Below are positions 26,180 to 35,160 of a stretch of DNA of 64,000 nt, in pieces. This DNA is from Paraburkholderia diazotrophica. Its GTDB lineage: Bacteria > Pseudomonadota > Gammaproteobacteria > Burkholderiales > Burkholderiaceae. The DNA is taken from the NCBI RefSeq assembly GCF_900108945.1, contig NZ_FNYE01000014.1, positions 62,001 through 126,000 of the forward strand. Direction: 5' to 3'. Under the pieces are notes generated by a model. The model saw only the letters and a program-made list of their open reading frames with translations, had not been told where the DNA came from and searched no databases. Numbering within the stretch: the first letter of the stretch is position 1; each line of letters starts with the position of its first letter. The position numbers and the translations under genes were made by a program.

Positions 26180-26912
26180 CCTTTATCTCCAGCGCTGCCT
26201 TCTGCTTGGCGATCAGCGCCGCGATGCCGCTTTGCGCGAGATCGAGCAGCGCGTTCATTTCGCCGCGCGAGAACGGCACGCCTTCCGCGGTGCCCTGAAT
26301 CTCGACGAAGCCGCCGTCGCCCGTCATCACGACGTTCATGTCGGTGTCGCACTGCGAGTCTTCGTCGTAGTCCAGATCGAGCACGGGCACGCCGTCGAAC
26401 ACGCCGACGGATACGGCCGCGACATAGTCGGTGATCGGCGACGTTTCGATGCGGCCCGTCGCGAGCAGTTTGGCGACGGCATCGTGCGCGGCGACGAAGG
26501 CGCCCGTGATGCTCGCCGTGCGCGTGCCGCCGTCGGCCTGGATCACATCGCAATCGATGTTCAGCGTGCGCGTGCCCAGGCGTTCGAGATCGAACACGGA
26601 GCGCAGCGCGCGGCCGATCAGGCGCTGGATTTCCTGCGTGCGTCCCGTCTGCTTGCCGCGCGCGGCTTCGCGGTCGCTGCGCGTGTGCGTCGCGCGCGGC
26701 AGCATGCCGTACTCGGCCGTGAGCCATCCCTGGCCGCGATCGCGCAGGAACGCTGGCACGCTTTCGGCGATGCTCGCCGTGCAGATCACCTTGGTGTCGC
26801 CGAACTCGACCAGCACGGAGCCTTCCGCGTGCTTCGTATAGTGGCGTGTGATGCGCACGTCGCGCAGCTGATCGGCGGCGCGGCCGCTGGGGCGTTTCGT
26901 GATGTCGTTCAT
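26172..26912 (-). CDS. rph: Ribonuclease PH
   Basis: Phosphorolytic 3'-5' exoribonuclease that trims tRNA 3' ends. 246 residues. The start MNDITKRPSGR fits the family; a much longer upstream frame is not conserved. Motifs: 'RPSGRAADQLRDVRI', 'RGQGWLTAEYGMLP', 'LGTRTLNIDCDVIQADGGTR' and 'DLDYDEDSQCDTD', the last with the catalytic acidic residues. First gene of the rph-rdgB-hemW operon. Confidence 0.96.
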   Translation of the reverse strand: MNDITKRPSGRAADQLRDVRITRHYTKHAEGSVLVEFGDTKVICTASIAESVPAFLRDRGQGWLTAEYGMLPRATHTRSDREAARGKQTGRTQEIQRLIGRALRSVFDLERLGTRTLNIDCDVIQADGGTRTASITGAFVAAHDAVAKLLATGRIETSPITDYVAAVSVGVFDGVPVLDLDYDEDSQCDTDMNVVMTGDGGFVEIQGTAEGVPFSRGEMNALLDLAQSGIAALIAKQKAALEIKDE

Positions 26913-27304
26913 CGTCGGAATTGAAGGGAAGAAAGGGCGGAAGGAAACTGCAATTTTACCGCCGATCGGTCCGGCGACGCCCGTGCGCGCCTGTTTCCCT
27001 GCCGGCTCGCGGATGGCCATGCGGCCCGATGCGTCGGAGCATGAACGGCGAGCACGAGCGCCGAACAACGTCGATGCATGTGTCATCGCGCTATGGATTT
27101 TTGCTCGCGTCGCGGCGCATGCAAAATGCCTGATGGCCGGCTTTACCCGCAGGCGCCGTGCGGCGGGTCGCTGCGTCCGGCCGGCCCGGCAAAAATGGGA
27201 TAATGCGCGTTCTCCGCCTCGCGTCTCGTACACGCCGGGCGACTCGAATCCCTGGTCGTGCGATGTCGATCGCACATTCGCCGACCGCAATCGCGAGACC
27301 TATC
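26913..27304. other. Divergent promoter region rph / yicC
   Basis: About 390 bases without a gene. GATAAT at 27199-27204 is a plausible -10 for yicC, 100 bases before its ATG. No operator recognised. Confidence 0.4.
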
Positions 27305-28228
27305 ATGATCTACAGTATGACTGGCTATGCGAGCGCCACGCGCGAACTCGCAGCGGCATCCGGCAACGGCGGCGTCAGCGTGTCCGTGGAGTTGCGCACG
27401 GTGAACTCGCGCTTCCTGGACCTCAATTTCCGGATGCCGGAAGACGTGCGCGTCTGCGAACCGACGCTGCGCGAAATGCTGATGAACAAGCTCTCGCGCG
27501 GCAAGGTCGACATCCGCATCAACCTGCAGCGCAGCGAGCAGGCGGCGAACGCGGGCGCGCTCAACCGCGATGCGCTCGCTCAGCTCGCGATGCTGGAACG
27601 CGCCGTGCTCGATGCGTTTCCTGACGCCGGACGTCTGCGCACGGGCGAGATCCTGCGCTGGCCGGGCGTGCTCGCCGAAAGCGGCGTGTCGCCGGAAGTG
27701 CTGCGCGATGCTGTGCTCGAATGCGGCAAGCAGGCGATCGGCGATCTGATCGACGTACGCGGACGCGAAGGCGCGCAGCTCGCGACGATGCTGCTCAACA
27801 ACGTCAGCGAGATGGAAGCGATCGTCACGAAGATCACGCCGCTCGTGCCGGAGCTGATCGCGAAGCATCAGCAGAAGATCGTCGAGCGTCTGCAGGAAGC
27901 GCTCGGCATCGCCGCGCCGGATTCGGCGGCAACGATCGTGTCGCGCGAAGAGATCGCGGAGCGCATCCGTCAGGAAGTGACGATGTACGGCATTCGCATC
28001 GACATCGCGGAAGAACTGTCGCGCCTCACCGCGCATCTGAACGAAACCCGCCACGTCATCCAGAAGGGCGGCAAGGTCGGCAAGCGTCTCGACTTCATGA
28101 TGCAGGAGCTGAACCGCGAAGCGAACACGCTCGGCTCGAAGGCGGCCGCGAAGGAACTCGCCGATTCGTCGATGACGCTCAAGCTGCTCATCGAGCAGAT
28201 GCGCGAACAAGTACAAAACCTGGAGTAA
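27305..28228 (+). CDS. yicC: YicC-family endoribonuclease-like protein
   Basis: 307 residues. The N-terminal 'MIYSMTGYASATREL' and C-terminal 'LDFMMQELNREANTLGSKA' (DUF1732) are diagnostic. E. coli YicC is linked to RNA turnover of a small RNA and to stationary-phase survival. The start is ATG 27305; the upstream frame is unlike the family. 18 bases before gmk and probably co-transcribed. Confidence 0.95.
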   Translation: MIYSMTGYASATRELAAASGNGGVSVSVELRTVNSRFLDLNFRMPEDVRVCEPTLREMLMNKLSRGKVDIRINLQRSEQAANAGALNRDALAQLAMLERAVLDAFPDAGRLRTGEILRWPGVLAESGVSPEVLRDAVLECGKQAIGDLIDVRGREGAQLATMLLNNVSEMEAIVTKITPLVPELIAKHQQKIVERLQEALGIAAPDSAATIVSREEIAERIRQEVTMYGIRIDIAEELSRLTAHLNETRHVIQKGGKVGKRLDFMMQELNREANTLGSKAAAKELADSSMTLKLLIEQMREQVQNLE

Positions 28229-28246
28229 TACGGGAGTCTCACCAGC

Positions 28247-28909
28247 ATGACCGAAACCAAACGCAATCCATACGCAGGCGTTTATCCCGGCAACCTGTTC
28301 ATGGTCGTCGCGCCGTCGGGCGCCGGCAAGTCGACGCTCGTCAACGCGCTGCTCGCACGCGACGCGGCGATCCGTCTGTCGATTTCATACACGACGCGTC
28401 CGCCGCGCCCGAAGGAGCAGGACGGCGAGCACTATCACTTCACGACCGTCGAAGATTTCCTCGCGCGTCACGACGCGGGCGAGTTTCTCGAAAGCGCGGA
28501 AGTGCACGGCAACTACTACGCGACGTCGCGCGTATGGATCGAAGAGCAGATGAAGAGCGGCCATGATGTGCTGCTCGAAATCGACTGGCAGGGCGCGCAG
28601 CAGGTGAAGAAGCAGTTCCGCAATGCCGTCGAGATTTTCATCTTGCCGCCTTCGCTCGAAGCGCTCGAAGAGCGCCTCAAAAAGCGTGGCCAGGACGAGC
28701 CGAACGTGATTACGCGACGCCTTCTCGCAGCGGGCAGCGAGATGGCGCATGCAGCGGAAGCGGAATACGTCGTGATCAACGAAAACTTCGATCACGCGCT
28801 CGCCGAACTGCAGTGCCTCGTCTCGGCGACACGCTCACGCTTCACGTCGCAATACGCGCGCCACACGGAGCTCTTCATGCAGCTCGGCATTCACTTGCCG
28901 CACGCCTGA
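28247..28909 (+). CDS. gmk: Guanylate kinase
   Basis: GMP to GDP, ATP-dependent. 220 residues. P-loop 'APSGAGKSTL' lies near residues 18-27, the GMP-binding segment is 'SISYTTRPPRPKEQDGEHYHF' in part, and 'LLEIDWQGAQQVK' is present. Followed by rpoZ after 62 bases; the gmk-rpoZ-spoT order is standard for proteobacteria. Confidence 0.97.
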   Translation: MTETKRNPYAGVYPGNLFMVVAPSGAGKSTLVNALLARDAAIRLSISYTTRPPRPKEQDGEHYHFTTVEDFLARHDAGEFLESAEVHGNYYATSRVWIEEQMKSGHDVLLEIDWQGAQQVKKQFRNAVEIFILPPSLEALEERLKKRGQDEPNVITRRLLAAGSEMAHAAEAEYVVINENFDHALAELQCLVSATRSRFTSQYARHTELFMQLGIHLPHA

Positions 28910-28971
28910 TACGGGCGAGCTCTCGAGGACATAAGGTAGAATAACCGACATACAGAGAAGGAATTTTCAAC

Positions 28972-29175
28972 ATGGCCCGCATTACCGTCGAAGACTGTCT
29001 GAAACAGATCCCGAATCGTTTTGAACTGGCGCTTGCCGCAACCTATCGCGCACGTCAGCTCGCTCAAGGCCACACGCCGAAAATCGAAAGCCGCGACAAG
29101 CCCACGGTCCTCGCGCTACGCGAGATTGCGGCTGGCCAGGTCGGCGTCGAAATGCTGAAGAAGGTGCCCGTCTAA
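28972..29175 (+). CDS. rpoZ: RNA polymerase omega subunit
   Basis: 67 residues. 'MARITVEDCLKQIPNRFELALAA' and 'RARQLAQGHTPKI' are the omega signature. Omega helps RNA polymerase assembly and, in other species, forms part of the ppGpp site, which fits with spoT just downstream. TAGAAT around 28935-28940 could give it its own promoter; RBS AAGGAA. Confidence 0.97.
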   Translation: MARITVEDCLKQIPNRFELALAATYRARQLAQGHTPKIESRDKPTVLALREIAAGQVGVEMLKKVPV

Positions 29176-29252
29176 GGCGCGCTTCAAGTTTCGATCGTCA
29201 TGTAACTCAACCCACGCGTGCAGACGGGCACAATCGCAAAACGGAGGCGACC

Positions 29253-31640
29253 ATGAGCACTAACCCCTCGCCATCCGCAACGGAAGTGGAACACGCTGCC
29301 CACGAACACGATAGCGAATCGCCATCGTCTGCACGCAAGTACATCGACGCGGTCCTCGAACAATCGTTTCGCCATCTGTTCGGACCGACCGCCACGCCGG
29401 AGCAGCCGCGCCGGCATGACGTCGTCTCGATCGCCAAGCTGACGTCCGCGCTGTCCGGCTACCTCAGCCCGGAAGAGATCAAGGAAGTCAAAGCGGCTTT
29501 CCACTTCAGCGACGAAGCCCACCTCGGGCAATACCGTCAAAGCGGCGAACCCTACATCACGCACCCTGTGGCTGTCGCGGAGATCTGCGCGGCCTGGAAG
29601 CTCGACGCGCAGTCGATCATGGCCGCCCTCCTGCACGACGTGATGGAAGACCAAGGCGTGACCAAGACCGAACTCGCGGAGCGCTTCGGCGCGAAGGTCG
29701 CGGAACTGGTTGACGGGTTGTCGAAGCTGGACAAGATGGAGTTCCGCAATCGCGAGGAAGCGCAGGCGGAGAACTTCCGCAAGATGCTGCTCGCGATGGC
29801 GCGCGACGTGCGCGTGATTCTCGTGAAGCTCGCGGACCGGCTTCACAACATGCGCACGCTCGGCGCCGTGCCGCCCGAAAAGCGCCGCCGCGTCGCACGC
29901 GAGACGCTCGACATCTACGCGCCGATTGCACACCGGCTCGGCCTCAACAACACGTATCGCGAGTTGCAGGACCTGAGCTTCGCGAACTTCAATCCACATC
30001 GTTACGCGACGCTCGAAAAGGCTGTGAAGGCGGCGCGCGGCAATCGCCGCGAAGTGGTCGGCAAGATTCTCGAATCGGTGCAGCGCGCGATCTCGGATGC
30101 GAAGCTCGACGCCGAAGTGACGGGCCGCGAGAAAACCATCTTCAGCATCTACAAGAAGATGCGCGACAAGCAGCTGTCGTTCTCGCAGGTGCTCGACGTA
30201 TACGGCTTTCGCGTGGTCGTCGAGAGCGCGCTCGAATGCTATACGTGCCTTGGTGCCTTGCACGCGCTCTACAAGCCGGTGCCGGGCAAGTTCAAGGACT
30301 ACATCGCGATTCCGAAGGTCAACGGCTACCAGTCGCTGCATACGACACTGGTGGGCCCGTTCGGCGCGCCCATCGAGTTCCAGGTGCGCACGCGCAAGAT
30401 GCACGAGATCGCGGAGGCGGGCGTCGCCGCACACTGGCTGTACAAGAACGGCGGTGCCGATCTGAATGACGTGCAGAAGCGCGCGCATCAGTGGCTCAAG
30501 TCGCTGCTCGACATTCAGAGCGAAGTCGGCGATTCGAGCGAATTCCTCGAGCACGTGAAAATCGATCTGTTCCCGGATGCCGTCTACGTGTTTACGCCGA
30601 AGTCGAAGATCATGGCGCTGCCGCGCGGCGCCACGGCGCTCGACTTCGCGTATTCGATCCACAGCGATCTGGGCAATCAGTGCGTCGCGGTGAAGATCAA
30701 CAACGAACTGCTGCCGCTGCGCACCGAGCTGAAGAGCGGCGATATCGTCGAAGTGATCACCGCGCCGTATTCGAAGCCGAATCCCGCGTGGCTAGGCTTC
30801 GTGCGTACGGGCAAGGCGCGTACCGCGATCCGTCACTATCTGAAGACGATGCGCCTGAACGAGTCGGTGCAGCTGGGCGAGCGCCTCGTCGATCAGTCGC
30901 TCAAAGGCTACGGGCTGTCGCTCGCCGACGTCACGCCGGAAGTGTGGGACAAACTCGTGCTGTGGACGGGCAACAAGAACCGTCAGGAAATCTTCGCGGA
31001 TATCGGCCTCGGGCGGCGCGTCGCCGCAGTGATGGCCAAGCGCATCGAAGTGCTGATGAGCGGCCGCGAAGGCCACGAAGCCGACGACGAAAACCCGCGT
31101 GCCGAACAGGGCGCGACGCCGAGTGCGCCGCCCGTCGTCATCACGGGCACGGAAGGGATGTCGGTGCAGCTTTCCGCGTGCTGCCGGCCCATTCCCGGCG
31201 ACGACATCATGGGCTACATCGGCATCGGCCTCGGCATGGCGATCCACACGACGGATTGCCGCGTCGCGCAGCGCATCCACAGGCGCGACCCGGGCCGCTG
31301 GATCGACGTCGCGTGGGCGCCGCAGCCTGGGCGTCTGTTCGACGTCGCGATCAAGGTGCTGGTCAAGAATACCAAGGGCGTGTTCGCGCGCGTCGCGGCG
31401 GATATCACGTCCGCCGACGCGAACATCGTCCACATTGCGATGGACGAAGACCAGTCGCAAGAATCGACGTTCCTGCGCTTCGTCATTCAGGTCAGCGACC
31501 GTGTGCATCTCGCGAACGTGATGCGTCGCGTGCGCACCAATCCCGACGTGATGCGCATCGCGCGCGAACGCCCGAGCGAGGAAGGGCATCGTCATCACGA
31601 CGGCGGCATGCGGATCGAACGCGAGCGCGCCGATTACTGA
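29253..31640 (+). CDS. spoT: Bifunctional (p)ppGpp synthetase/hydrolase (Rel/SpoT)
   Basis: Makes and degrades the stringent alarmone. 795 residues: HD hydrolase domain with 'ALLHDVMEDQGVT' near residue 128; synthetase domain with 'KFKDYIAIPKVNGYQSLHTT' near 345, where the basic RFKD-like form is typical of bifunctional enzymes; TGS domain near 440-500 ('DAVYVFTPKSKIMALP'); helical and conserved-Cys region ('SACCRPIPGDDIMGYIG'); C-terminal ACT about 700-785. HD residues are kept, so hydrolysis is expected to be intact. RBS GGAGG. Confidence 0.97.
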   Translation: MSTNPSPSATEVEHAAHEHDSESPSSARKYIDAVLEQSFRHLFGPTATPEQPRRHDVVSIAKLTSALSGYLSPEEIKEVKAAFHFSDEAHLGQYRQSGEPYITHPVAVAEICAAWKLDAQSIMAALLHDVMEDQGVTKTELAERFGAKVAELVDGLSKLDKMEFRNREEAQAENFRKMLLAMARDVRVILVKLADRLHNMRTLGAVPPEKRRRVARETLDIYAPIAHRLGLNNTYRELQDLSFANFNPHRYATLEKAVKAARGNRREVVGKILESVQRAISDAKLDAEVTGREKTIFSIYKKMRDKQLSFSQVLDVYGFRVVVESALECYTCLGALHALYKPVPGKFKDYIAIPKVNGYQSLHTTLVGPFGAPIEFQVRTRKMHEIAEAGVAAHWLYKNGGADLNDVQKRAHQWLKSLLDIQSEVGDSSEFLEHVKIDLFPDAVYVFTPKSKIMALPRGATALDFAYSIHSDLGNQCVAVKINNELLPLRTELKSGDIVEVITAPYSKPNPAWLGFVRTGKARTAIRHYLKTMRLNESVQLGERLVDQSLKGYGLSLADVTPEVWDKLVLWTGNKNRQEIFADIGLGRRVAAVMAKRIEVLMSGREGHEADDENPRAEQGATPSAPPVVITGTEGMSVQLSACCRPIPGDDIMGYIGIGLGMAIHTTDCRVAQRIHRRDPGRWIDVAWAPQPGRLFDVAIKVLVKNTKGVFARVAADITSADANIVHIAMDEDQSQESTFLRFVIQVSDRVHLANVMRRVRTNPDVMRIARERPSEEGHRHHDGGMRIERERADY

Positions 31641-31715
31641 AATCGAAGTTGAGCGGCGGGCGCGCCGTTTGCACGACTGCGCGCAAGCCTTGCCTGTTTT
31701 CACGGGAACAACGCG

Positions 31716-32207
31716 ATGAACGTAGCTGATCTCTCGGGCCTCGCGCTCGACTACTGGGTCGCACGCAGCCTGCACGACTTCGTGCGCGAAATCCACTTCA
31801 CCGATAGCGGCCGTGTCGTGTCGATACGCGGCAACGACCGCGGCCGTCCGTGGGATGGACGCTTCACGCCGTCGACGTCTTGGGAAGCGGCGGCCGTCGT
31901 GCTCGAACGCGCGCAGCGGCTCGAAGTGCGCGAGCGCACGCGCGAGGGCGCGGCGCATTGCGTCGCCGAGTTCGAGGGCGGGCGCGGGACGGTATCGGCG
32001 CATGGTGAATCGCTGCGTAACGCGCTGCTGAGGGCCTTCGTGATCAGCCGGTTCGGTGATACCGTCAACGACGTGCTGCGCCAGCCTCAGGCGCTCTTTG
32101 GGATGCGCGCGACGCCGATCGGCGAGCAGGCTTCTCCGTTGGGCATCGAGAACGAACTGCCGAAGCCGGATGGCGAAATCGGAGATATCAAGTCGACGCC
32201 GCGTTGA
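31716..32207 (+). CDS. DUF2591-like (phage NinX-like) protein
   Basis: 163 residues. 'VADLSGLALDYWVARS' near the start and 'WDGRFTPSTSWEAAAVVLERA' (the analogue of the DYSTDWAQGGPIIER region) suggest the DUF2591 family, which is common in phages and in Burkholderia chromosomes. Function unknown. It lies between spoT and tRNA-Arg, a site where phage-type genes can settle, although base composition is normal. Confidence 0.65.
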   Translation: MNVADLSGLALDYWVARSLHDFVREIHFTDSGRVVSIRGNDRGRPWDGRFTPSTSWEAAAVVLERAQRLEVRERTREGAAHCVAEFEGGRGTVSAHGESLRNALLRAFVISRFGDTVNDVLRQPQALFGMRATPIGEQASPLGIENELPKPDGEIGDIKSTPR

Positions 32208-32280
32208 TGCGAGGCCTCAGGCGCAGAGTGATCGGGGAAAGAGGCAAAAGCGGCCGCAGAAAGGGGCCGAAGAAAGACAA

Positions 32281-32304
32281 AGGGCCTTCCGGATGGAAGG
32301 CCCT
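32281..32304 (-). terminator. Intrinsic terminator of tRNA-Arg
   Basis: Stem agggccttcc / ggaaggccct, loop ggat (plus-strand sense). On the minus strand it is followed by ttgtctttctt and lies 8 bases after the tRNA 3' end. Confidence 0.8.
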
Positions 32305-32311
32305 TCATGGG

Positions 32312-32388
32312 TGGCGCGGCTGGCAGGATTCGAACCCACGACCCCTTGGTTCGTAGCCAAGTACTCTATCCAACTGAGCTACAGCCGC
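32312..32388 (-). tRNA. tRNA-Arg (anticodon ACG)
   Basis: 77 nt including encoded CCA. Acceptor GCGGCTG pairs with CAGCCGC, discriminator G. D arm agctcagttggatagagt, anticodon arm cttgg-ctacgaa-ccaag (ACG, read as ICG), T arm gtgggttcgaatcctgc. Confidence 0.97.
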
Positions 32389-32508
32389 ACGCAGAAATGA
32401 GATTATAGCAATGTCTCGGAAAAAGGGAAGGGCTAACCCTGAAATTTGTGACAGTAGCCGTATCATGTACCCTTGGTATAGGGATGTCCGCTTGAACGCT
32501 GAATCATC

Positions 32509-33084
32509 ATGAACAAGGCCTTTGTTAAAGAATCGACTGACGAGAACGACGACGATCTCGAAGCCTCTCAACCCGACGTGCCTGCGGGCGCGAAGAACTA
32601 CATCACGCCGGCCGGCTATAGGCGCTTGCGCGATGAACTGCTGCATCTGATCGACGACGAGCGGCCGGAGGTGGTCAAGCTCGTGTCGTGGGCGGCGTCG
32701 AATGGCGACCGCTCCGAGAACGGCGACTACATCTATGGCAAGCGGCGGCTGCGCGAAATCGACCGTCGTATCCGCTTTCTGACCAAGCGCATCGATCTGG
32801 CCGAGGTCGTGCAAAGCAGCCGGCAGGAAAACACGGATCAGGTGTTTTTCGGCGCGACCGTCGAATACGCGACGGAAGACGGCGAGACGCACACGGTGAA
32901 GATCGTCGGTGTTGACGAGGTGAATCTGGACGAGGGGCACGTCAGCTGGATCTCGCCCGTTGCGCGCGCGTTGCTGAAGGCGAAGATCGGCGATCAGGTG
33001 ACGTTGCATACGCCCGCAGGACCGCAGGCGATCGATGTGCTGGACGTGAGCTATCCGACTCGTGAGGAAGAGGGGGACGCGTAG
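32509..33084 (+). CDS. greB: Transcription elongation factor GreB
   Basis: Stimulates RNA cleavage by backtracked RNA polymerase. 191 residues, longer than E. coli GreB because of an acidic N-terminal stretch of 30 residues. Coiled-coil domain from about 'NYITPAGYRRLRDELLHL', with tip acidic residues in 'SENGDYIYGKRRLREID' (the GreB rather than GreA form); C-terminal domain from 'VFFGATVEYATEDGE'. Monocistronic. Confidence 0.95.
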   Translation: MNKAFVKESTDENDDDLEASQPDVPAGAKNYITPAGYRRLRDELLHLIDDERPEVVKLVSWAASNGDRSENGDYIYGKRRLREIDRRIRFLTKRIDLAEVVQSSRQENTDQVFFGATVEYATEDGETHTVKIVGVDEVNLDEGHVSWISPVARALLKAKIGDQVTLHTPAGPQAIDVLDVSYPTREEEGDA

Positions 33085-33180
33085 GCGGCGAAAGTCTCGC
33101 TGTGATGGCCGCGACGTCGCCGATGAAGAGCAGCGAGGACCGAAAAACGAGGACCCGCGCGGAAAACGAGGACGAAAAAA

Positions 33181-33200
33181 AGGCGCCGCAAGCGGCGCCT
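33181..33200. terminator. Bidirectional terminator greB / porin
   Basis: aggcgccgc / gcggcgcct stem with A6 before and T5 after. Suits the convergent greB (+) and porin (-) genes. Just upstream (33136-33178) a cgaggac...aaaa motif occurs three times. Confidence 0.88.
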
Positions 33201-33227
33201 TTTTCATGCTGCGAGTACTGCTGATGC

Positions 33228-34391
33228 TTAGAAGCGGTGACGCAGGCCAGCCGTCACAGCGACTTGCTTCTCGTTGGCCGACGCGTTCAGACCGTTGATG
33301 TTCGCGTTGACGAGCGAGTTTTCGCTGACTTGCTGGTATTCACCCTGCAGGTAGACGTCGGTACGCTTCGACAGCGCGTAGGCCGTTTGCAGGTTGAACT
33401 GGTTCCAGTGCGGGCGCTCGCCGGCGATGCTCGAGCGGGTGTACGTGTACGAACCGGCGATGCTGATAGCCGGCGTCAGAGCGTAGCGTGCATTCGCTTC
33501 GAAGTTCTGGAAGTGACCGCTGTTGCCGCCGAAGCGGTTCTGCAGACCCTGGTTGCCCGACGCACCCTGGTTGATGCCTGCCCACTGCGACAGGTTCGTC
33601 TGCGAGTACACGAGGCCGACGGTTGCCGGGCCGAACGTGTAGTTCGCGCCTGCGCCCCACGTCTGCTGGCGGCCAGCGAAGAACGTGTTGTCGCCCGTGA
33701 CTGCGCCGCTGCCATTGAATGCAGCCGCCGCGCCCGTTGCGCCGTTGCTGTTCAGTTGCAGGTAAGCAGCAGCGAGGTTGAAGCCTGCGAAGCTGTACGA
33801 CGCGCCAGCGCTGTATGCGCGGTTGTTTGCGAAGCCGTCAGCCTGGTTCGAGAAGCCGTACAACGCGCCGAACTTGAAGCCAGCGTAGTTCGCGCTCTGG
33901 TACTTGACCGAGTTGTTGACGCGGAACGAGTTGTTCAGGTTGTCGTTGTCGAACGGGTGGGCGAACTGCGTGCCGCCGTATTGCGTGCCCGTCAGCGACA
34001 GCGGACCGACGTAGTCGACCATGCTGTCATATTGACGGCCGAGGGTCACAGCGCCGAACTGGTCGCTTGCGAGACCGACGAACGCCTGACGGCCGAACAG
34101 ACGGCTGCTTTGCTTCAGCGTGCCGTCATTGATGCCAAAGCCGTTTTCCAACGTGAAGATCGCCTTCAGGCCGCCGCCGAGGTCTTCAGCGCCGCGCAGG
34201 CCGAAACGGCTGCCGTTCACCGAGCCGCTCGTCATCTGGACGTTGCTGTGACCCTGGTTCGGGCCCGTTGCCTGATTGTTCGTATAGGTGATGCCGGCGT
34301 CGATCAAGCCATACAGCGTGACGCTGCTTTGCGCATGCGCAGCCGTTGCAAATACGCCCGTCAGGGCAGCGACCATGAGAGTCTTTTTCAT
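33228..34391 (-). CDS. General (OmpC-like) outer-membrane porin, Burkholderia type
   Basis: Trimeric 16-strand porin for small hydrophilic solutes. 387 residues. Signal peptide MKKTLMVAALTGVFATAAHA, mature start 'QSSVTLYGLIDAGITYTNNQ', typical of the Gram-negative porin_4 family in Burkholderiales. 'GSRFGLRGAEDLGGGLKAIF' is conserved, and the last strand ends in His-Arg-Phe as required by BamA. RBS GGAG 9 bases before the ATG. The codon bias looks highly expressed. The long upstream region holds an sRNA candidate on the other strand. Confidence 0.96.
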   Translation of the reverse strand: MKKTLMVAALTGVFATAAHAQSSVTLYGLIDAGITYTNNQATGPNQGHSNVQMTSGSVNGSRFGLRGAEDLGGGLKAIFTLENGFGINDGTLKQSSRLFGRQAFVGLASDQFGAVTLGRQYDSMVDYVGPLSLTGTQYGGTQFAHPFDNDNLNNSFRVNNSVKYQSANYAGFKFGALYGFSNQADGFANNRAYSAGASYSFAGFNLAAAYLQLNSNGATGAAAAFNGSGAVTGDNTFFAGRQQTWGAGANYTFGPATVGLVYSQTNLSQWAGINQGASGNQGLQNRFGGNSGHFQNFEANARYALTPAISIAGSYTYTRSSIAGERPHWNQFNLQTAYALSKRTDVYLQGEYQQVSENSLVNANINGLNASANEKQVAVTAGLRHRF

Positions 34392-34796
34392 CTTTGTAAC
34401 TCCGAGAACAGGATGGGTTCTAGTACCCAGGCTTGAAGGAAACTTCACGCGAGCGCTGCGAGAGGCAAAATCGCGTGAACAACGCACGGTGACCGACGTG
34501 CGTTCGTTTCCGGGTAGGCAAAGTGTAGAGACGTGGCTCGCCAGATGGCCGTTCCGAATTTCGCAATAAAGTATTACGCGGTAGGAAATTATCGAGCGGA
34601 AGCGTGAAAGCCTTATTCGGAAAGGCTTTCCGGCTGATTGAGTCGTGCCAGCGGAGGGTGTCAACCTTTACGCGTTGTTCAATTACGACACGAAATGATG
34701 TGCGAAAACAACGCGAAAATGGCGGAATTCAGATTGTTGTCAGCATTGAAATAGTAGTTTGCGAGATGCGCATCTATTCAAATTCCCGTCCGGCGC
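34392..34796. other. Porin upstream region
   Basis: About 400 A/T-richer bases between the porin and the divergent sRNA candidate. It must hold the porin promoter; several -10-like words (for example tattac, taaagt) are seen but none is decisive. No coding sequence. Confidence 0.4.
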
Positions 34797-34802
34797 TATA
34801 CT
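34797..34802 (+). promoter_or_regulatory. -10 box TATACT of the sRNA candidate
   Basis: A consensus-like TATACT hexamer in an A/T-poor flank (ggcgc before it). The start of transcription would be near 34808. The -35 (ctattc, 17 bases upstream) is weak, so an activator could be needed. Confidence 0.55.
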
Positions 34803-34807
34803 AAAAG

Positions 34808-34894
34808 TTCTGCTTTTCGAAGCAGACTTTTTCGTTGACGAAAAAGATCTCCAAACCTTTGTCGGCGCGACTTTCTCCAAGTCGCGCTTTTTTT
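34808..34894 (+). ncRNA. Candidate small regulatory RNA with two UCUCCAA motifs
   Basis: About 87 nt bounded by a TATACT -10 and a classical intrinsic terminator, with no ORF. Three stems in a row: tctgctt-ttcg-aagcaga (34809-34826, UUCG tetraloop), ctttttcg-ttga-cgaaaaag (34827-34846), and the terminator stem gcgcgactt-tctcc-aagtcgcgc plus T7 (34865-34894). TCTCCAA occurs twice: in the single-stranded linker (34848-34854) and covering the terminator loop and stem start (34874-34880). Such CUCC motifs in sRNAs pair with Shine-Dalgarno sequences. The second copy (TTTCTCCAA) is perfectly complementary for 9 bases to the RBS of the neighbouring gene at 34918-35160. I cannot assign a known family. 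Confidence 0.75.
34865..34894 (+). terminator. Intrinsic terminator of the sRNA candidate
   Basis: Nine-base perfect stem gcgcgactt / aagtcgcgc, loop tctcc, seven Ts. The loop carries an anti-Shine-Dalgarno core. Confidence 0.92.
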
Positions 34895-34917
34895 ACCCGC
34901 TCCTACCGCGCATCGAT

Positions 34918-35160
34918 TTAATGATGCTTTCCATCCGGAACGACAGGAGCAAATTCAAGTCCCGGCGTCAGACTCCAATCCTCGATCACGTAGTGACGTG
35001 CGTCCATTGGGGATGACAGCAGGTTCTGCCAGTGATCGCCGTGCCACATCGGATCGAACTCCAGCGCGGATGTGCGCTGCGCAGCGCCATCAGCGCGCGA
35101 TGCGTCTTTCGGAGAGCGGAACAGTTGGGCGGCGATGCGGAGGAGGGTATCGAACAGCAT
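34918..35160 (-). CDS. Small hypothetical protein, 80 residues
   Basis: MLFDTLLRIAAQLF forms a possible amphipathic or short hydrophobic start, then a Trp/Asp-rich body ('FDPMWHGDHWQNLLSSP', 'HYVIEDWSLTPGLEF'). Strong RBS TTGGAGAAA 7 bases before the ATG, the sequence complementary to the sRNA candidate. Not recognised. Its 3' end faces the sRNA terminator 23 bases away. Confidence 0.65.
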   Translation of the reverse strand: MLFDTLLRIAAQLFRSPKDASRADGAAQRTSALEFDPMWHGDHWQNLLSSPMDARHYVIEDWSLTPGLEFAPVVPDGKHH

